Source: Oscillatoria acuminata PCC 6304 (GTDB lineage: Bacteria > Cyanobacteriota > Cyanobacteriia > Cyanobacteriales > Laspinemataceae). Taken from it: a stretch of DNA of 64,000 bases. Positions 18,019 through 27,242 of the stretch are shown here, one piece after another (the stretch's first letter is position 1; the number at the start of each line of letters is the position of its first letter). The notes beneath the pieces were generated by a model. It was not told where the DNA came from. It saw nothing but the letters and a program-made list of their open reading frames with translations, and ran no database searches. Both the position numbers and the translations under genes were made by a program. The stretch lies in NCBI RefSeq assembly GCF_000317105.1, contig NC_019693.1, forward strand, positions 6,759,227-6,823,226. Direction: 5' to 3'.

Positions 18019-20964
18019 ATGGATAAATCCAGTTTGCCGCTACCCCAAACCAAACTAGACCGTTTGGCATCGGTTCACCGCCATCTCCCCCGTCCCCTGC
18101 GTCTCGCCGGAGAAGCGGGAATTCTGACTGCTGAAACCACGTTTTTGGACTATGGGGGAGATGCCAATCACCATCCTGCGGATGTGGTTTATCTGGCGGA
18201 TATCCTCAATATAATCCAGTCCCCGGAAGAACGTGAGGATGTCTTGCAGGATGCCTGGAAATTAACCGAAAATGTTTTAATTGTCGCTGCATCAGTTACC
18301 GTTTCCGAGGTCAATCAAGGGAAAATTGCTTATGGGAAAGAGGGCGTAATTCCCATGAATTCGGTTCATACCTATTATGAACAAGTAGATCTCAAAAGGG
18401 AACTAGAACGCATCTTATCCGTCGAGGCGACCCCAGCAGGATTGGGGGTTTATTTCATCTTTCGCAATCCGGCAGATGCTCAAAATTATTGCTTCAATTT
18501 AGGGCGATCGCGCTCAATAATTCCTCCCCTCCACCCCGATGCGACTGCGCTAATTGCACAAGAAGAAATCCTCACCCCGTTGATGGAATTTGTCGGGGAC
18601 TGGGGACGGTTACCCCAGATTAAGGAGTTATCCACCGCCAAAGCAATTATCCGAGAATTTGGCAGTTTAGAACAAGCATTTAATCAGATTCAAGCAGCAA
18701 CCTCCGAGGAAATTTGGCAGCAAATTCAGGAAAAATGCCGTCAAGATGCCTTAATTTATCTAGCAAGTCTAATTTGGGAGAAACAGCGCGTTCCCTCCTT
18801 CTCTGAATTCTCTCCGCAAATTGCCGCTAATTTTCGCGCCTTATTTGGGAATTGGAATAACGCAAAACAAGCGGCGCAACACTTGTTATCCCAATTAGAA
18901 TCCCCGGATGCAGTGGCCACCGCTTGCCAAAATAGTCCCCTCGGAAAAAAGCTACCCGGTGCATTGTATGTTCATGTTTGGGCGATCGAATCCTTAGACC
19001 CAATTTTGCGATTATATGAAGCAGTCGTTCGTCGTCATTTAGGAAGAGTCGATAGCGCAACTTTAATTAAATTCAACCTTGAAAAACCGATTATTTCTTA
19101 TCTCTTTTACCCGGAATTTGATACAGACCCGCATCCGGCATTACAGGCGAGTCTCCGGATTCATTTCCCCGAGGGTCGAATTCGCTATCGAGACTATCAG
19201 CAAGTAGATAATCCTCCGGTTCTGCACCGCAAAGAAACCTTTGTCACCCCAGATTATCCCCTGTATGAACTGTTTGAAAACCTCACCCGAGAAGAAGAAA
19301 AATTAGGACTTTTAAACAAGTCCCGGGGGATTGGAACTCGCAATGGATGGTTAGAATGTCTGGCCGATGCTGGGGTCGAAATTCAGGGACATACGGTCAG
19401 GGTCACATCAGAACCCAAGACAACAAATAAACCCCTAAAAACCACCCCCAAAATCGAACGTCATCGCGCTGCCATTGTCAGAAATGCACTTTCCCGTCCG
19501 ATGCGATTAGGATTAGAAGCGGGATTTTTTACGGAAGGAACGACCTTTTTTGATTATGGATGTGGTCATGGGGGGGATATTAAACGGATTGCTGAACAAG
19601 GATTTACGAGTAGTGGTTGGGACCCGTATTATTCCCCAGATACTCCTTTAACTCCGGCAGATGTGGTGAATTTGGGTTATATCATTAATGTTATTGAAGA
19701 TTTAGAAGAACGCCGACAAGCGCTGATTCAATCCTGGGAATTGACCCAAAAAGTGTTAATTGTTGCGTCTTTAGTGTTAGTGGATGACCGAAATTCGGGT
19801 CAAGTTGCTTATGGAGATGGGGTAATTACGCGACGCCATACTTTTCAGAAATATTATGAACAGGAAGAACTGAAACAGTATATCGAAACTGTTCTGCAAG
19901 TGGAAGCAATTCCGGTGGCATTGGGGATTTATTTTGTCTTTCGGGACCAACAATTGGCACAACGGATTCAATCTTATCGCTTCCGCAGTCGGACGACGGT
20001 TCCTAAACTGCTGAAAAGTTTTGATGAATATCGAGAAATCCTGACGCCACTCATGGAATTTGCCAGCGATCGCGGCAGACTACCCGTTCCCGGTGAACTC
20101 CCTCAAGAACCCGCAATCATTGCCGAATTTGGCAATTTGCGCCGCGCCTTTAAAGTGATTATGGAGTTCACTCACCCCGAAGAATGGGAGGCAATCACTG
20201 AAAAACGCCGCAAGGATATTCTGACTTATATCGCTGTTACGAACTTGTTAAAACGAGTCCAACTCTCTCATTTACCCTTAGAAATTCAAAATGATATCAA
20301 AGCGCTATTTCCCTCCTATCGGACTGCCTGCATCATGGCAGAACAACTGGTGTTTAGTTTAAATGATATCGAATTAGTGGCGAGTAGCTGTAAAAATAGT
20401 TCCGTAGGGTTGCTGAAACCCAATAGTTTCACGGTTCATGTTTCGGCTTTAGAAACCCTCGAACCCTTGCTGAGAATTTATGAAGGGGTCGTTAGTCGGG
20501 CAATTGGCCGAATGGATGAGGCCACTTTAATTAAGTTTAGCCTGAAAAAGCCGAGAATCTCTTATTTATTTTACCCCAATTTTGACAAAGAAACCCATCC
20601 CCTTTTACATACTCGGATGGATATTGACTTAATCGATTTGCGGGTGATTTATCGAGATTATGATAACGACGATAATCCGCCAATCCTTCATCGCAAAGAT
20701 GCCTGTGTGACTCCGGACTATCCCGACTATGAGAAACTGGTTAAACTGACCCATCAGGAAGAAAATCGGGGATTGCTAGATAAACCCTGGGAGATTAAAA
20801 CCCTTAAAACTTGGCAAAAACGGTTAGAAGAAAATTGTGCCGAGATTCGGGGAAATACGGTATTTTGGCGCAAAGATGCGGACCCCTATCGCTTGAGAAT
20901 CCTCAAAGCAGCAATGCGATCGCGTCAGAGAAAGCAAGTTGAAACTGACCCGGATTTAAGCTAA
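18019..20964 (+). CDS. DNA phosphorothioation-associated putative methyltransferase, internally duplicated
   Basis: 981 residues from the ATG at 18019 (an in-frame TTG at 17965 is possible; neither has a clear Shine-Dalgarno). The protein is two tandem copies of one unit (about 10-475 and 479-975), alike along their length (LTPLMEF, RLP, YVHVWAIESLDPILRLYE / FTVHVSALETLEPLLRIYE, SYLFYP). The unit matches the dnd-associated putative methyltransferase family. Copy 2 has an intact SAM site (FFDYGCGHGGD, then SGWDPYY). Copy 1 reads FLDYGGDANHHPADVV and lacks 25 residues, including the GxGxG loop and the acidic ribose ligand, so it should not bind SAM. Families of this type are normally single-unit, making this a duplication-fusion with one dead half. 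It follows dndE and DUF1499 on the same strand. Confidence 0.8.
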   Translation: MDKSSLPLPQTKLDRLASVHRHLPRPLRLAGEAGILTAETTFLDYGGDANHHPADVVYLADILNIIQSPEEREDVLQDAWKLTENVLIVAASVTVSEVNQGKIAYGKEGVIPMNSVHTYYEQVDLKRELERILSVEATPAGLGVYFIFRNPADAQNYCFNLGRSRSIIPPLHPDATALIAQEEILTPLMEFVGDWGRLPQIKELSTAKAIIREFGSLEQAFNQIQAATSEEIWQQIQEKCRQDALIYLASLIWEKQRVPSFSEFSPQIAANFRALFGNWNNAKQAAQHLLSQLESPDAVATACQNSPLGKKLPGALYVHVWAIESLDPILRLYEAVVRRHLGRVDSATLIKFNLEKPIISYLFYPEFDTDPHPALQASLRIHFPEGRIRYRDYQQVDNPPVLHRKETFVTPDYPLYELFENLTREEEKLGLLNKSRGIGTRNGWLECLADAGVEIQGHTVRVTSEPKTTNKPLKTTPKIERHRAAIVRNALSRPMRLGLEAGFFTEGTTFFDYGCGHGGDIKRIAEQGFTSSGWDPYYSPDTPLTPADVVNLGYIINVIEDLEERRQALIQSWELTQKVLIVASLVLVDDRNSGQVAYGDGVITRRHTFQKYYEQEELKQYIETVLQVEAIPVALGIYFVFRDQQLAQRIQSYRFRSRTTVPKLLKSFDEYREILTPLMEFASDRGRLPVPGELPQEPAIIAEFGNLRRAFKVIMEFTHPEEWEAITEKRRKDILTYIAVTNLLKRVQLSHLPLEIQNDIKALFPSYRTACIMAEQLVFSLNDIELVASSCKNSSVGLLKPNSFTVHVSALETLEPLLRIYEGVVSRAIGRMDEATLIKFSLKKPRISYLFYPNFDKETHPLLHTRMDIDLIDLRVIYRDYDNDDNPPILHRKDACVTPDYPDYEKLVKLTHQEENRGLLDKPWEIKTLKTWQKRLEENCAEIRGNTVFWRKDADPYRLRILKAAMRSRQRKQVETDPDLS

Positions 20965-20994
20965 ACTAAAATAAAGCTACAGAGAGGTTAAGTT

Positions 20995-21537
20995 ATGAGT
21001 TTAACAATTGCCGACCTGGAACAAGTCCAATTAGAACATCCCGAGTGGAACCTGGAATTAATTGATGGAGGAATTAAGGCAATGGGTCCATCTGATGACA
21101 CATCTAGCGAAATTGGTGCTCAATTTACCTTTTTGCTGAAACTGTGGGTAAATCCTCGTCGATTAGGACGAGTTTATGATTCCAGTGGTGGGTTTATCCT
21201 ACCGAATACCGACTTGCGGGCACCGGATGTATCCTTTGTTCTCGCGGACCGAATCAAGCGCAGTAATCGGGATTTTGTCCGCCTCGTTCCAGATTTGATG
21301 GTGGAGATTAAATCCAAAAGCGATCGCCTTAATCCCCTCGCCGATAAAATCAAACTATTTTTAGCATTAGGAACAACCGTCGGCATCTTAGTTGACCCGG
21401 ATAAAGAAACTGTAACTGTCTATCGTCCCACGGGAGAAACTACTGTATTAAACACTGAAGACACTTTAACCATTCCTGAATTATTCCCCGGTTGGGAAAT
21501 GCCGATCGCTGATTTATGGCCGCCAGTATTTGAGTAG
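20995..21537 (+). CDS. Uma2-family (DUF820) putative endonuclease
   Basis: 180 residues with the PD-(D/E)XK-type layout of Uma2 proteins: LELIDGGI early, then APDVSFV (Asp) and DLMVEIKSKSD (Glu-x-Lys), and the C-terminal PELFPGWEMPIADLWP. These are very abundant in cyanobacteria and of unproven function; a nuclease activity is inferred from the fold. GAGG (20984-20987) lies seven bases before the ATG, and it is only 30 bp from the methyltransferase-like gene, so it may be co-transcribed with the dnd unit. A perfect 22-bp inverted repeat follows. Confidence 0.88.
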   Translation: MSLTIADLEQVQLEHPEWNLELIDGGIKAMGPSDDTSSEIGAQFTFLLKLWVNPRRLGRVYDSSGGFILPNTDLRAPDVSFVLADRIKRSNRDFVRLVPDLMVEIKSKSDRLNPLADKIKLFLALGTTVGILVDPDKETVTVYRPTGETTVLNTEDTLTIPELFPGWEMPIADLWPPVFE

Positions 21538-21558
21538 TTAAATGGCAGGCATATTGTT

Positions 21559-21617
21559 GGAGTGCGAGCATCTTGCTCGCTTTTCTTTTACAATAGCGAG
21601 CAAGATGCTCGCACTCC
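21559..21617 (+). terminator. Perfect 22-bp inverted repeat after the Uma2 gene
   Basis: GGAGTGCGAGCATCTTGCTC.. (21559-21580) is perfectly complementary to 21596-21617, with a 15-nt T-rich loop. It is a dispersed palindrome type common in cyanobacteria and could end transcription of the Uma2 gene. Confidence 0.6.
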
Positions 21618-21657
21618 TAATTCCTACGAATACCTCATGAGTCCAAAACTCAATCTT

Positions 21658-21708
21658 AGCCCGCGCAGGCGGGCTTCGTCCGTATAGCCCCACCCTTTAG
21701 GGTGCGGG
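21658..21708 (+). repeat. Double-hairpin dispersed repeat (copy 2, covarying stem)
   Basis: The first hairpin matches copy 1. The second stem reads CACCC-TTTA-GGGTG instead of CAGGC-TTTA-GCCTG, so both sides of the stem changed together. It lies at the 3' end of the convergent gene at 21710. Confidence 0.85.
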
Positions 21709-21709
21709 T

Positions 21710-22285
21710 TTATTGAATCAATTTCGCCAACTCCACCCACGTCTCAATCCCTTTCTTAGTCGGCTGTCTACCCCGAGTAAATGTCCAAATATCCCGCTTT
21801 TGTTGCGGACCATAACTAATATGAATTGGTCGATTTTCCCCATAAAAATAAAGGGAATCAAAGGGTAATTGATGGGTCAATATCCACTCTACTAAATCTG
21901 CACTCGATAAATCCAGAATCAGAAAATCACAAGAGGCCCCGAGGCGGTTACAATAATAATGGCCCTTTGGATTCACCTCATGGGCCAAATGTTGGTCCAA
22001 TTCCGGGGCTACTCGACCATTTTTTTGTCCGGTTACCGGGTCTTTTTTCTCCAGATAACGCTTTAAATCCTTGGAACAAAACCCATAAGTCAAGCGAAAT
22101 CGATCGCGCCCAAACTCCTCGATAACGGGATCAACGATTGCCTCGATTAACGCCAAAATTGCCGGAATCGTTTCTTGGGGGTTTGCGGGAAAAGGATTAA
22201 TCTGATCCTTGTAGGTTTGATAGGTTTGCGTACAGGTGCAAAATTCTTCTAGGGTGAGGTATTTGCCAATTTTTTCTCCAGTCAT
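21710..22285 (-). CDS. Peptidase M15-like (hedgehog-type zinc site) protein
   Basis: 191 residues, no signal peptide. The pattern FRLTYGFCSKDL .. DQH .. GASCDF .. RPIHISYG places His, Asp and His in the order of the zinc site of M15/VanY-hedgehog-type peptidases. A cysteine precedes the Asp. The lack of an export signal and the position between the dnd island and pyrFE suggest a cytoplasmic role rather than cell-wall cleavage. The family call is by motif only. It is convergent with the Uma2 gene and may belong to the defence island; a link to phosphorothioation is speculative. Confidence 0.55.
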   Translation of the reverse strand: MTGEKIGKYLTLEEFCTCTQTYQTYKDQINPFPANPQETIPAILALIEAIVDPVIEEFGRDRFRLTYGFCSKDLKRYLEKKDPVTGQKNGRVAPELDQHLAHEVNPKGHYYCNRLGASCDFLILDLSSADLVEWILTHQLPFDSLYFYGENRPIHISYGPQQKRDIWTFTRGRQPTKKGIETWVELAKLIQ

Positions 22286-22553
22286 CGTTGCGATCGCTCG
22301 TTGGTGGTAAAATAAGCCAGACTGAGGGCTAACGACAGATTCCTCTGTTCCGACCTCATCCGTTCATTCCCTAAGTTATACTCTATTGATATCGTAAATC
22401 TCCGGTTTTAACAAGAATTCACCGGATTGGTGAATACCAAATTGCTAATTTTAGACCGGGTTGGGCGACGATCGCCGTGGGTGATTTCCCCGGTGGGTAA
22501 AACCGGGGGAGGTGAGCGAAATTCGAGCAAAATCGATTCAATCTCCACCCATT

Positions 22554-24005
22554 ATGATTAATTTTAGCGATAAATTGCAAACGGCGATCGAGCGCAATAA
22601 CAGCCTTCTGTGCGTAGGACTCGACCCGGATCCAGAGGCGCTGCCCTCCCGGTTTGGGACCCCGAATAACCCCGCCACTGTGATCGCGCACTTGACGGAT
22701 TGGCTGCATTTTATCATTGCCCAAACGTCTGAACTGGTTTGTGCCTACAAACCGACCCTCGGATTCTACACCGCATTGGGGGCTGAGGGCTTAAATTTAT
22801 TGCCGCAAATTTTACAAGCCATTCCCCGTTGCCTTCCGGTGATTTTAGATGTCAAACACTCGGATCTCAACAGTAGTACCGTATTTGCCCAGACCATTTT
22901 TGAACGCTGGCAGGTGGATGCGGTGACTCTGAGTCCCTATCCCGGGCAGGATTTGGCCGCCCCATTTTTACTGTATCCCGATAAAGCCGTGTTTGTCCTG
23001 TGTCATACTTCCAATCCGGCGGCGCAAGTCTTGCAACATTATCCCAAAAATGACGCGCCCTTGTACCTCCAAGTCGTCAAAGAAACCCGGACTTGGGGGA
23101 CTCCAGAACAGGTGGCAATTGAGGTGGGAACCAATACGCCGGAAGTCTTGGGGCGAGTCAGGTCCGTTGCCCCAGAACGGCTGATTCTGGCCCGCAGTAT
23201 CTGGTCGGAAGGAACAGTTTTAGCTAACATTCTCCAGAACGGTTTAAACAGTCAAGGAGATGGATTAATCCTGCCCGTTCCCCAAGATTATTTAAGCAGT
23301 GAAAATGCCGGTTCCCTGATTTTAGGACTGCGAGAAACGATTAATCAAGTGAGAATTCGCATCCCGTCGGAGGCCCAAGCCTGTCCGGTGTGGTTTCCGG
23401 ATGTTCCCGCTACGGATGCTCATCCTCATACGGATTTAATTCTGCAACTCTATGATTTAGGTTGCATCATGTTTGGAGAATATGTCCAAGCATCCGGGGA
23501 AACTTTTCCCTATTATGTTGACTTGCGAACCATTATCTCTAATCCGCAAATTTTTGATAAAATTATTGGCGCTTATGCCGAGGTCTTAACCACCCTAAAA
23601 TTTGACAGGATTGCGGGAATTCCTTACGGGGCATTACCCACGGCAACGGGACTATCTTTGCGGTTGAATTATCCGATGATTTTTCCCCGGAAAGAAGTGA
23701 AGGCACATGGGACTCGACGGTTAGTGGAAGGTCATTTTAATCCCGGGGAAACGGTGGTGGTGGTGGATGATATTTTAATTAGTGGAAAAAGTGCGATGGA
23801 AGGGGCGCAAAAGCTGCAATCAACTGGGTTGAAGGTGGAGGATATTGTAGTCTTTATTGACCATGAAAAAGGGGTGAAAGACCGATTGAAAATGAATGGG
23901 TATCGAGCCCATTCGGTCTTGACTCTTTCGGAAATTGCCGAAACCCTTTATGATGCAGGTCGTCTGACCGATCGCCAATTCCAGTTTTTTAAAGACAGCC
24001 ATTAA
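22554..24005 (+). CDS. pyrFE: Bifunctional orotidine-5'-phosphate decarboxylase / orotate phosphoribosyltransferase
   Basis: 483 residues from the ATG at 22554 (MINFSDKLQTAIERNNSLL..). A GTG at 22512 would be in frame but is placed directly against its GGGGGAGG. The N-terminal 280 residues are PyrF: LLCVGLDPDPE, then VILDVKHSDLNSS with the catalytic D-x-K-x-x-D. The C-terminal 200 residues are PyrE, with the PRPP site TVVVVDDILISGKSA and RKEVKAHG. The enzyme carries out the last two steps of UMP synthesis, in reverse domain order to the eukaryotic UMP synthase. This fusion is well known in cyanobacteria. An inverted repeat (24018-24049) follows the stop. Confidence 0.93.
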   Translation: MINFSDKLQTAIERNNSLLCVGLDPDPEALPSRFGTPNNPATVIAHLTDWLHFIIAQTSELVCAYKPTLGFYTALGAEGLNLLPQILQAIPRCLPVILDVKHSDLNSSTVFAQTIFERWQVDAVTLSPYPGQDLAAPFLLYPDKAVFVLCHTSNPAAQVLQHYPKNDAPLYLQVVKETRTWGTPEQVAIEVGTNTPEVLGRVRSVAPERLILARSIWSEGTVLANILQNGLNSQGDGLILPVPQDYLSSENAGSLILGLRETINQVRIRIPSEAQACPVWFPDVPATDAHPHTDLILQLYDLGCIMFGEYVQASGETFPYYVDLRTIISNPQIFDKIIGAYAEVLTTLKFDRIAGIPYGALPTATGLSLRLNYPMIFPRKEVKAHGTRRLVEGHFNPGETVVVVDDILISGKSAMEGAQKLQSTGLKVEDIVVFIDHEKGVKDRLKMNGYRAHSVLTLSEIAETLYDAGRLTDRQFQFFKDSH

Positions 24006-24520
24006 TTCCCCCTGGGAAACCCAGATTTTGCCGAATATGAGTCTGGGTTGTCCTGGGATGGAGAGAAGTGACCCGGATGGAATGTTCGTTGATGGCGCGA
24101 TTGACTCCCTTCTATAGCCCGGAAAGAGCATGGGGATCACGGAGTTTGGGGGGTGATGCCTGGGGAAACTTACTATACCTGGGCTGCCAAAGCGCGATCG
24201 CTGCCCCGTAGGTTGTCCCTCTCCCAGGGTGATTGTTGGGGGCTTTTGCCACCCCTGAACTCTGTAGAGTTGCGATGTTTTCTGTGGTAATTGAGACTGG
24301 CGTCCTCACACTATTAAGAATTGTTACAAAAATATTTTTTAGCTAAAAATTAAAGCATCAGTCAACGATTATGATAAAATGTAAAAAAAATATTAAGTTA
24401 AATAACTAGATAAAATAAACCGTCCACTGTAATAACCGAAAAGACCCTATTTCCTCCCTCTCTAAACCCACTTGTCCTCAAACCAGGTCCTAGATTCACC
24501 CAGACAGTCGGAGAATTCAA
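24006..24520. other. Intergenic region pyrFE-phytochrome
   Basis: It begins with a hairpin (AACCCAGA at 24018-24025 with TCTGGGTT at 24042-24049) that may end pyrFE transcription. The last 200 bases are AT-rich (A-runs, TATGATAAAATG near 24370) and probably hold the phytochrome promoter. No convincing gene is seen on either strand. Confidence 0.5.
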
Positions 24521-26998
24521 ATGATGCAACCAGAAACAGTAAGTTGGGCCAACTACGAACGAGAACCGATCCAAAGTCCCGGTTTAATCCAACCCCACGG
24601 GGTCCTATTTGTCCTGTCACCGGACCTCAAAATATTACAAGTTAGCAACAATACCGTTAAGTTTTTTGGACGCCCACCGGAAAGGTTTCTGGGCAAACCC
24701 TTACAGACTTTACTGGATGCTGCTCAGATCAATGTTATCCATGAATCTATCAATTATCAGACCTTGGGGAGTGTCAATCCTCTCAACATCACAATTCATA
24801 CGGACTGGGAAACCCTCTATTTTGATGGAATCATCCATCATTCTCATTCCGATTGTTTTATTTTAGAACTTGAACCGGCACTTTCTCCGAAAACTGTGGG
24901 ATTTTTGAGTTTTTATAAGTTGGTAGAAGCGGCTGCATCGACGATTCAAAATTCCCAAAATTTCCAAGAACTATGCGAGTTTGTGGTCAAAGAAGTTAGA
25001 AATATTACGGGATTTGACCGGGTAATGCTCTATCGATTTGACCCGGCGGGACATGGGACGGTTTTGGCTGAGGAAAAACAAGAGTCTATGAACTCTTGGT
25101 TAAATTTACATTATCCGGCAGAGGATATTCCAACCCAGGCGAGACAACTCTATTCCATTAATTTGCTACGATTAATTTCCGATGTCAACTACAAGCCGGT
25201 TGCCATTGTTCCGACGATTAATCCTGTAGATAAAAGGCCGCTTGACTTGAGCCATTCGGTTCTTCGCAGCGTGTCCCCTTGTCATATCGAGTATCTTCAA
25301 AATATGAAGGTCAGTGCATCCATGTCGATTTCGATTGTCAAAGAGGGAAAACTTTGGGGACTGGTAGCCTGTCATCATAATTCCCCCAAATATGTGTCTT
25401 ATGAAGTGAGGAAAGCCTGCGAATTCTTTGGAAAGGTCATGGCGTTGGAACTCCGGTCTAAAGAAGATAATAGCTACTATGAATATCGCCTGCAATTGCA
25501 AGCTAATACGGTAAAATTAGTCGAATATATGTCTAGGGAGACTGATTTTATTGACGGATTAGTAAACTTTCAACCGAACTTACTGGATCTGGGCCAAGCT
25601 GATGGGGCGGTGATTTATTTTAAAGGAACTTGTTGTCTATTGGGCCAAACGCCCAGCCGCGATCGCATTGAGCGCCTTATTCACTGGTTGGAACAACAGA
25701 ACTTTCCCACCTTTTATCACACGGATTCCCTTCCCAGTGTTTACCCAGAAGCCGAAATTTATAAAGATATTGCCAGTGGATTGCTGGCAGTGGCAATTTC
25801 CAAAGAACCAAAGCATTATGTGTTATGGTTTAGATCGGAAGTGATTCATCAGGTCAGTTGGGCGGGAGACCCGAATACCCCTTTTGAACTGTTACCGGGC
25901 AGAAATCCTCGACTGCATCCTCGAAAATCTTTTGAAGTGTGGCAAGAAATTGTCAAGTTAAAATCTTTACCCTGGAAACCCTGTGAAATTGATGCGGCGT
26001 TAGACCTCAAAAATGCGATCGTCACCATCGTTCTGCGGCAGGCGGATGAACTGGCAAAATTAAATGTAGCCTTGCAGGAATCCGAAGCGAGAACGAAGGA
26101 AAAAGCCAATCAGCTTGCCCAAACCTTGCAAGAACTCAAGCGGACTCAAACCCAGTTAATCGAACAAGAAAAGATGTCGGAACTGGGGGAGTTAATTGCC
26201 AGTATTGTGGCTGAAATTACGAATCCAATTAACTTCATCACGGGTAATCTGTCTCATGCTCAGGAGTATGCTGAGGATTTATTAAATCTATTGTATCTTT
26301 ACCAACAGCACTATCCTGAACCTGTCCCGGAGATTTTAGAAACGATAGAATCAATCGACCTGGAATTTACTTCCCAAGATTTTTGCCAACTGATTGAATC
26401 GATGAAAGGGGGGGCGGAACGAATTCGAGATTTAGTTCATGCCTTGCGAAACTTCATGCGATTGAATGAGTCTGACTTGAAGGCGGTGGATATTCATGAG
26501 GGAATTAATAGCACTTTATTGATTTTACAACATCGATTAAAAGGTAAAGGGGATTCCCGGGGAATTCAAGTGGTCAAAGCCTATGGAAACCTGCCCCAAG
26601 TGGAGTGCTATCCAAGCCAACTGAACCAAGTGTTTATGAATCTGCTTTCTAATGCGATCGAGGCGTTAGAATCCCACCCCAATCACCCGGGACAAAAAAC
26701 CATTTTGATTCGCACAGAACCCCTGGGAGGCGATCGCGTCTTAATTAGTATTGCTGATAATGGGGTCGGGATTAACCCAACCCTCCAAGACCAAATCTTT
26801 GAGCCGTTTTTTACCACCAAATCTCCGAAAAAATCCATCGGGGTTGGGTTGGCGATCGCTAAGGAAGTGGTCGTCGAGAAACATCAAGGTGAGATTCGCT
26901 GTATTTCCGAACTGTCCCAGGGGGCCGAATTCATCCTGGAAATTCCCACGAAGCAGCCTTATCCAACTTCTGTTCAATCCGTTGATGCCGCCGGATAA
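24521..26998 (+). CDS. Cph1-type phytochrome with degenerate histidine-kinase H-box
   Basis: 825 residues: PAS (about 15-115), GAF (about 140-310), PHY (about 325-500), a coiled linker, a dimerisation region and an HATPase domain (about 690-810). The chromophore cysteine is C254 in the GAF (SPCHIEYLQNM). The N-terminal segment has YEREPIQ without the Cys of biliverdin-binding bacteriophytochromes, so a phycocyanobilin Cph1 type is expected. PAEDIP (199-204) and PRKSF (467-471) match the photosensory signatures. The H-box reads SIVAEITNPINF (561-572), where the family has AHEINNP: the phosphoacceptor His is Ala564. ATP-binding N and G boxes look intact (LNQVFMNLLSNAIEAL, DNGVGI, GVGLAIA). No response regulator gene is adjacent. 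Confidence 0.9.
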   Translation: MMQPETVSWANYEREPIQSPGLIQPHGVLFVLSPDLKILQVSNNTVKFFGRPPERFLGKPLQTLLDAAQINVIHESINYQTLGSVNPLNITIHTDWETLYFDGIIHHSHSDCFILELEPALSPKTVGFLSFYKLVEAAASTIQNSQNFQELCEFVVKEVRNITGFDRVMLYRFDPAGHGTVLAEEKQESMNSWLNLHYPAEDIPTQARQLYSINLLRLISDVNYKPVAIVPTINPVDKRPLDLSHSVLRSVSPCHIEYLQNMKVSASMSISIVKEGKLWGLVACHHNSPKYVSYEVRKACEFFGKVMALELRSKEDNSYYEYRLQLQANTVKLVEYMSRETDFIDGLVNFQPNLLDLGQADGAVIYFKGTCCLLGQTPSRDRIERLIHWLEQQNFPTFYHTDSLPSVYPEAEIYKDIASGLLAVAISKEPKHYVLWFRSEVIHQVSWAGDPNTPFELLPGRNPRLHPRKSFEVWQEIVKLKSLPWKPCEIDAALDLKNAIVTIVLRQADELAKLNVALQESEARTKEKANQLAQTLQELKRTQTQLIEQEKMSELGELIASIVAEITNPINFITGNLSHAQEYAEDLLNLLYLYQQHYPEPVPEILETIESIDLEFTSQDFCQLIESMKGGAERIRDLVHALRNFMRLNESDLKAVDIHEGINSTLLILQHRLKGKGDSRGIQVVKAYGNLPQVECYPSQLNQVFMNLLSNAIEALESHPNHPGQKTILIRTEPLGGDRVLISIADNGVGINPTLQDQIFEPFFTTKSPKKSIGVGLAIAKEVVVEKHQGEIRCISELSQGAEFILEIPTKQPYPTSVQSVDAAG

Positions 26999-27030
26999 AC
27001 CCCTTAGCGCAATAAACGTTCGTAGTCATA

Positions 27031-27145
27031 CGGAATCCGGTTGTCAAAGCAAAAACCCGCAGCGTCCAGCCTGGGGCTACACAGACGAAGCCCGCCTGCG
27101 CGGGCTAAAAGCGAAAACCGACTTTTTTTTACAACCGGATTTGGG
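27031..27145 (-). mobile_element. MITE-like element containing a double-hairpin repeat (copy A)
   Basis: The ends are AATCCGGTTGT (27034-27044) and its exact complement ACAACCGGATT (27131-27141). The interior holds a minus-strand copy of the double-hairpin repeat (27056-27106). A second element of the same design, in the other orientation, is at 33065-33183. No transposase gene and no clear target-site duplication is seen. Confidence 0.6.
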
Positions 27146-27151
27146 ATCACT

Positions 27152-27238
27152 CCTTGATTGAGTCCTCTTGATGCAACCCCTAAAGGAGTTACTACAAACG
27201 TTCTTCGGGATTCCTTGATTGAGTCCTCTTGATGCAAC
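27152..27238. repeat. 26-bp direct repeat pair
   Basis: CCTTGATTGAGTCCTCTTGA.. occurs at 27152-27177 and 27213-27238, a 61-bp period. The spacer between them is unique DNA. It lies at the 3' end of the phospholipase D-like gene. Confidence 0.75.
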
Positions 27239-27242
27239 GCCC

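Noticed and set aside
736-22285. dndA within the island
   Set aside because: No open frame here has the PLP-lysine or cysteine-loop pattern of a cysteine desulfurase.
27152-27238. Two 26-bp repeats separated by a 35-bp unique spacer, like a minimal CRISPR unit
   Set aside because: Only two copies, no further repeats, no leader and no cas genes in the window.
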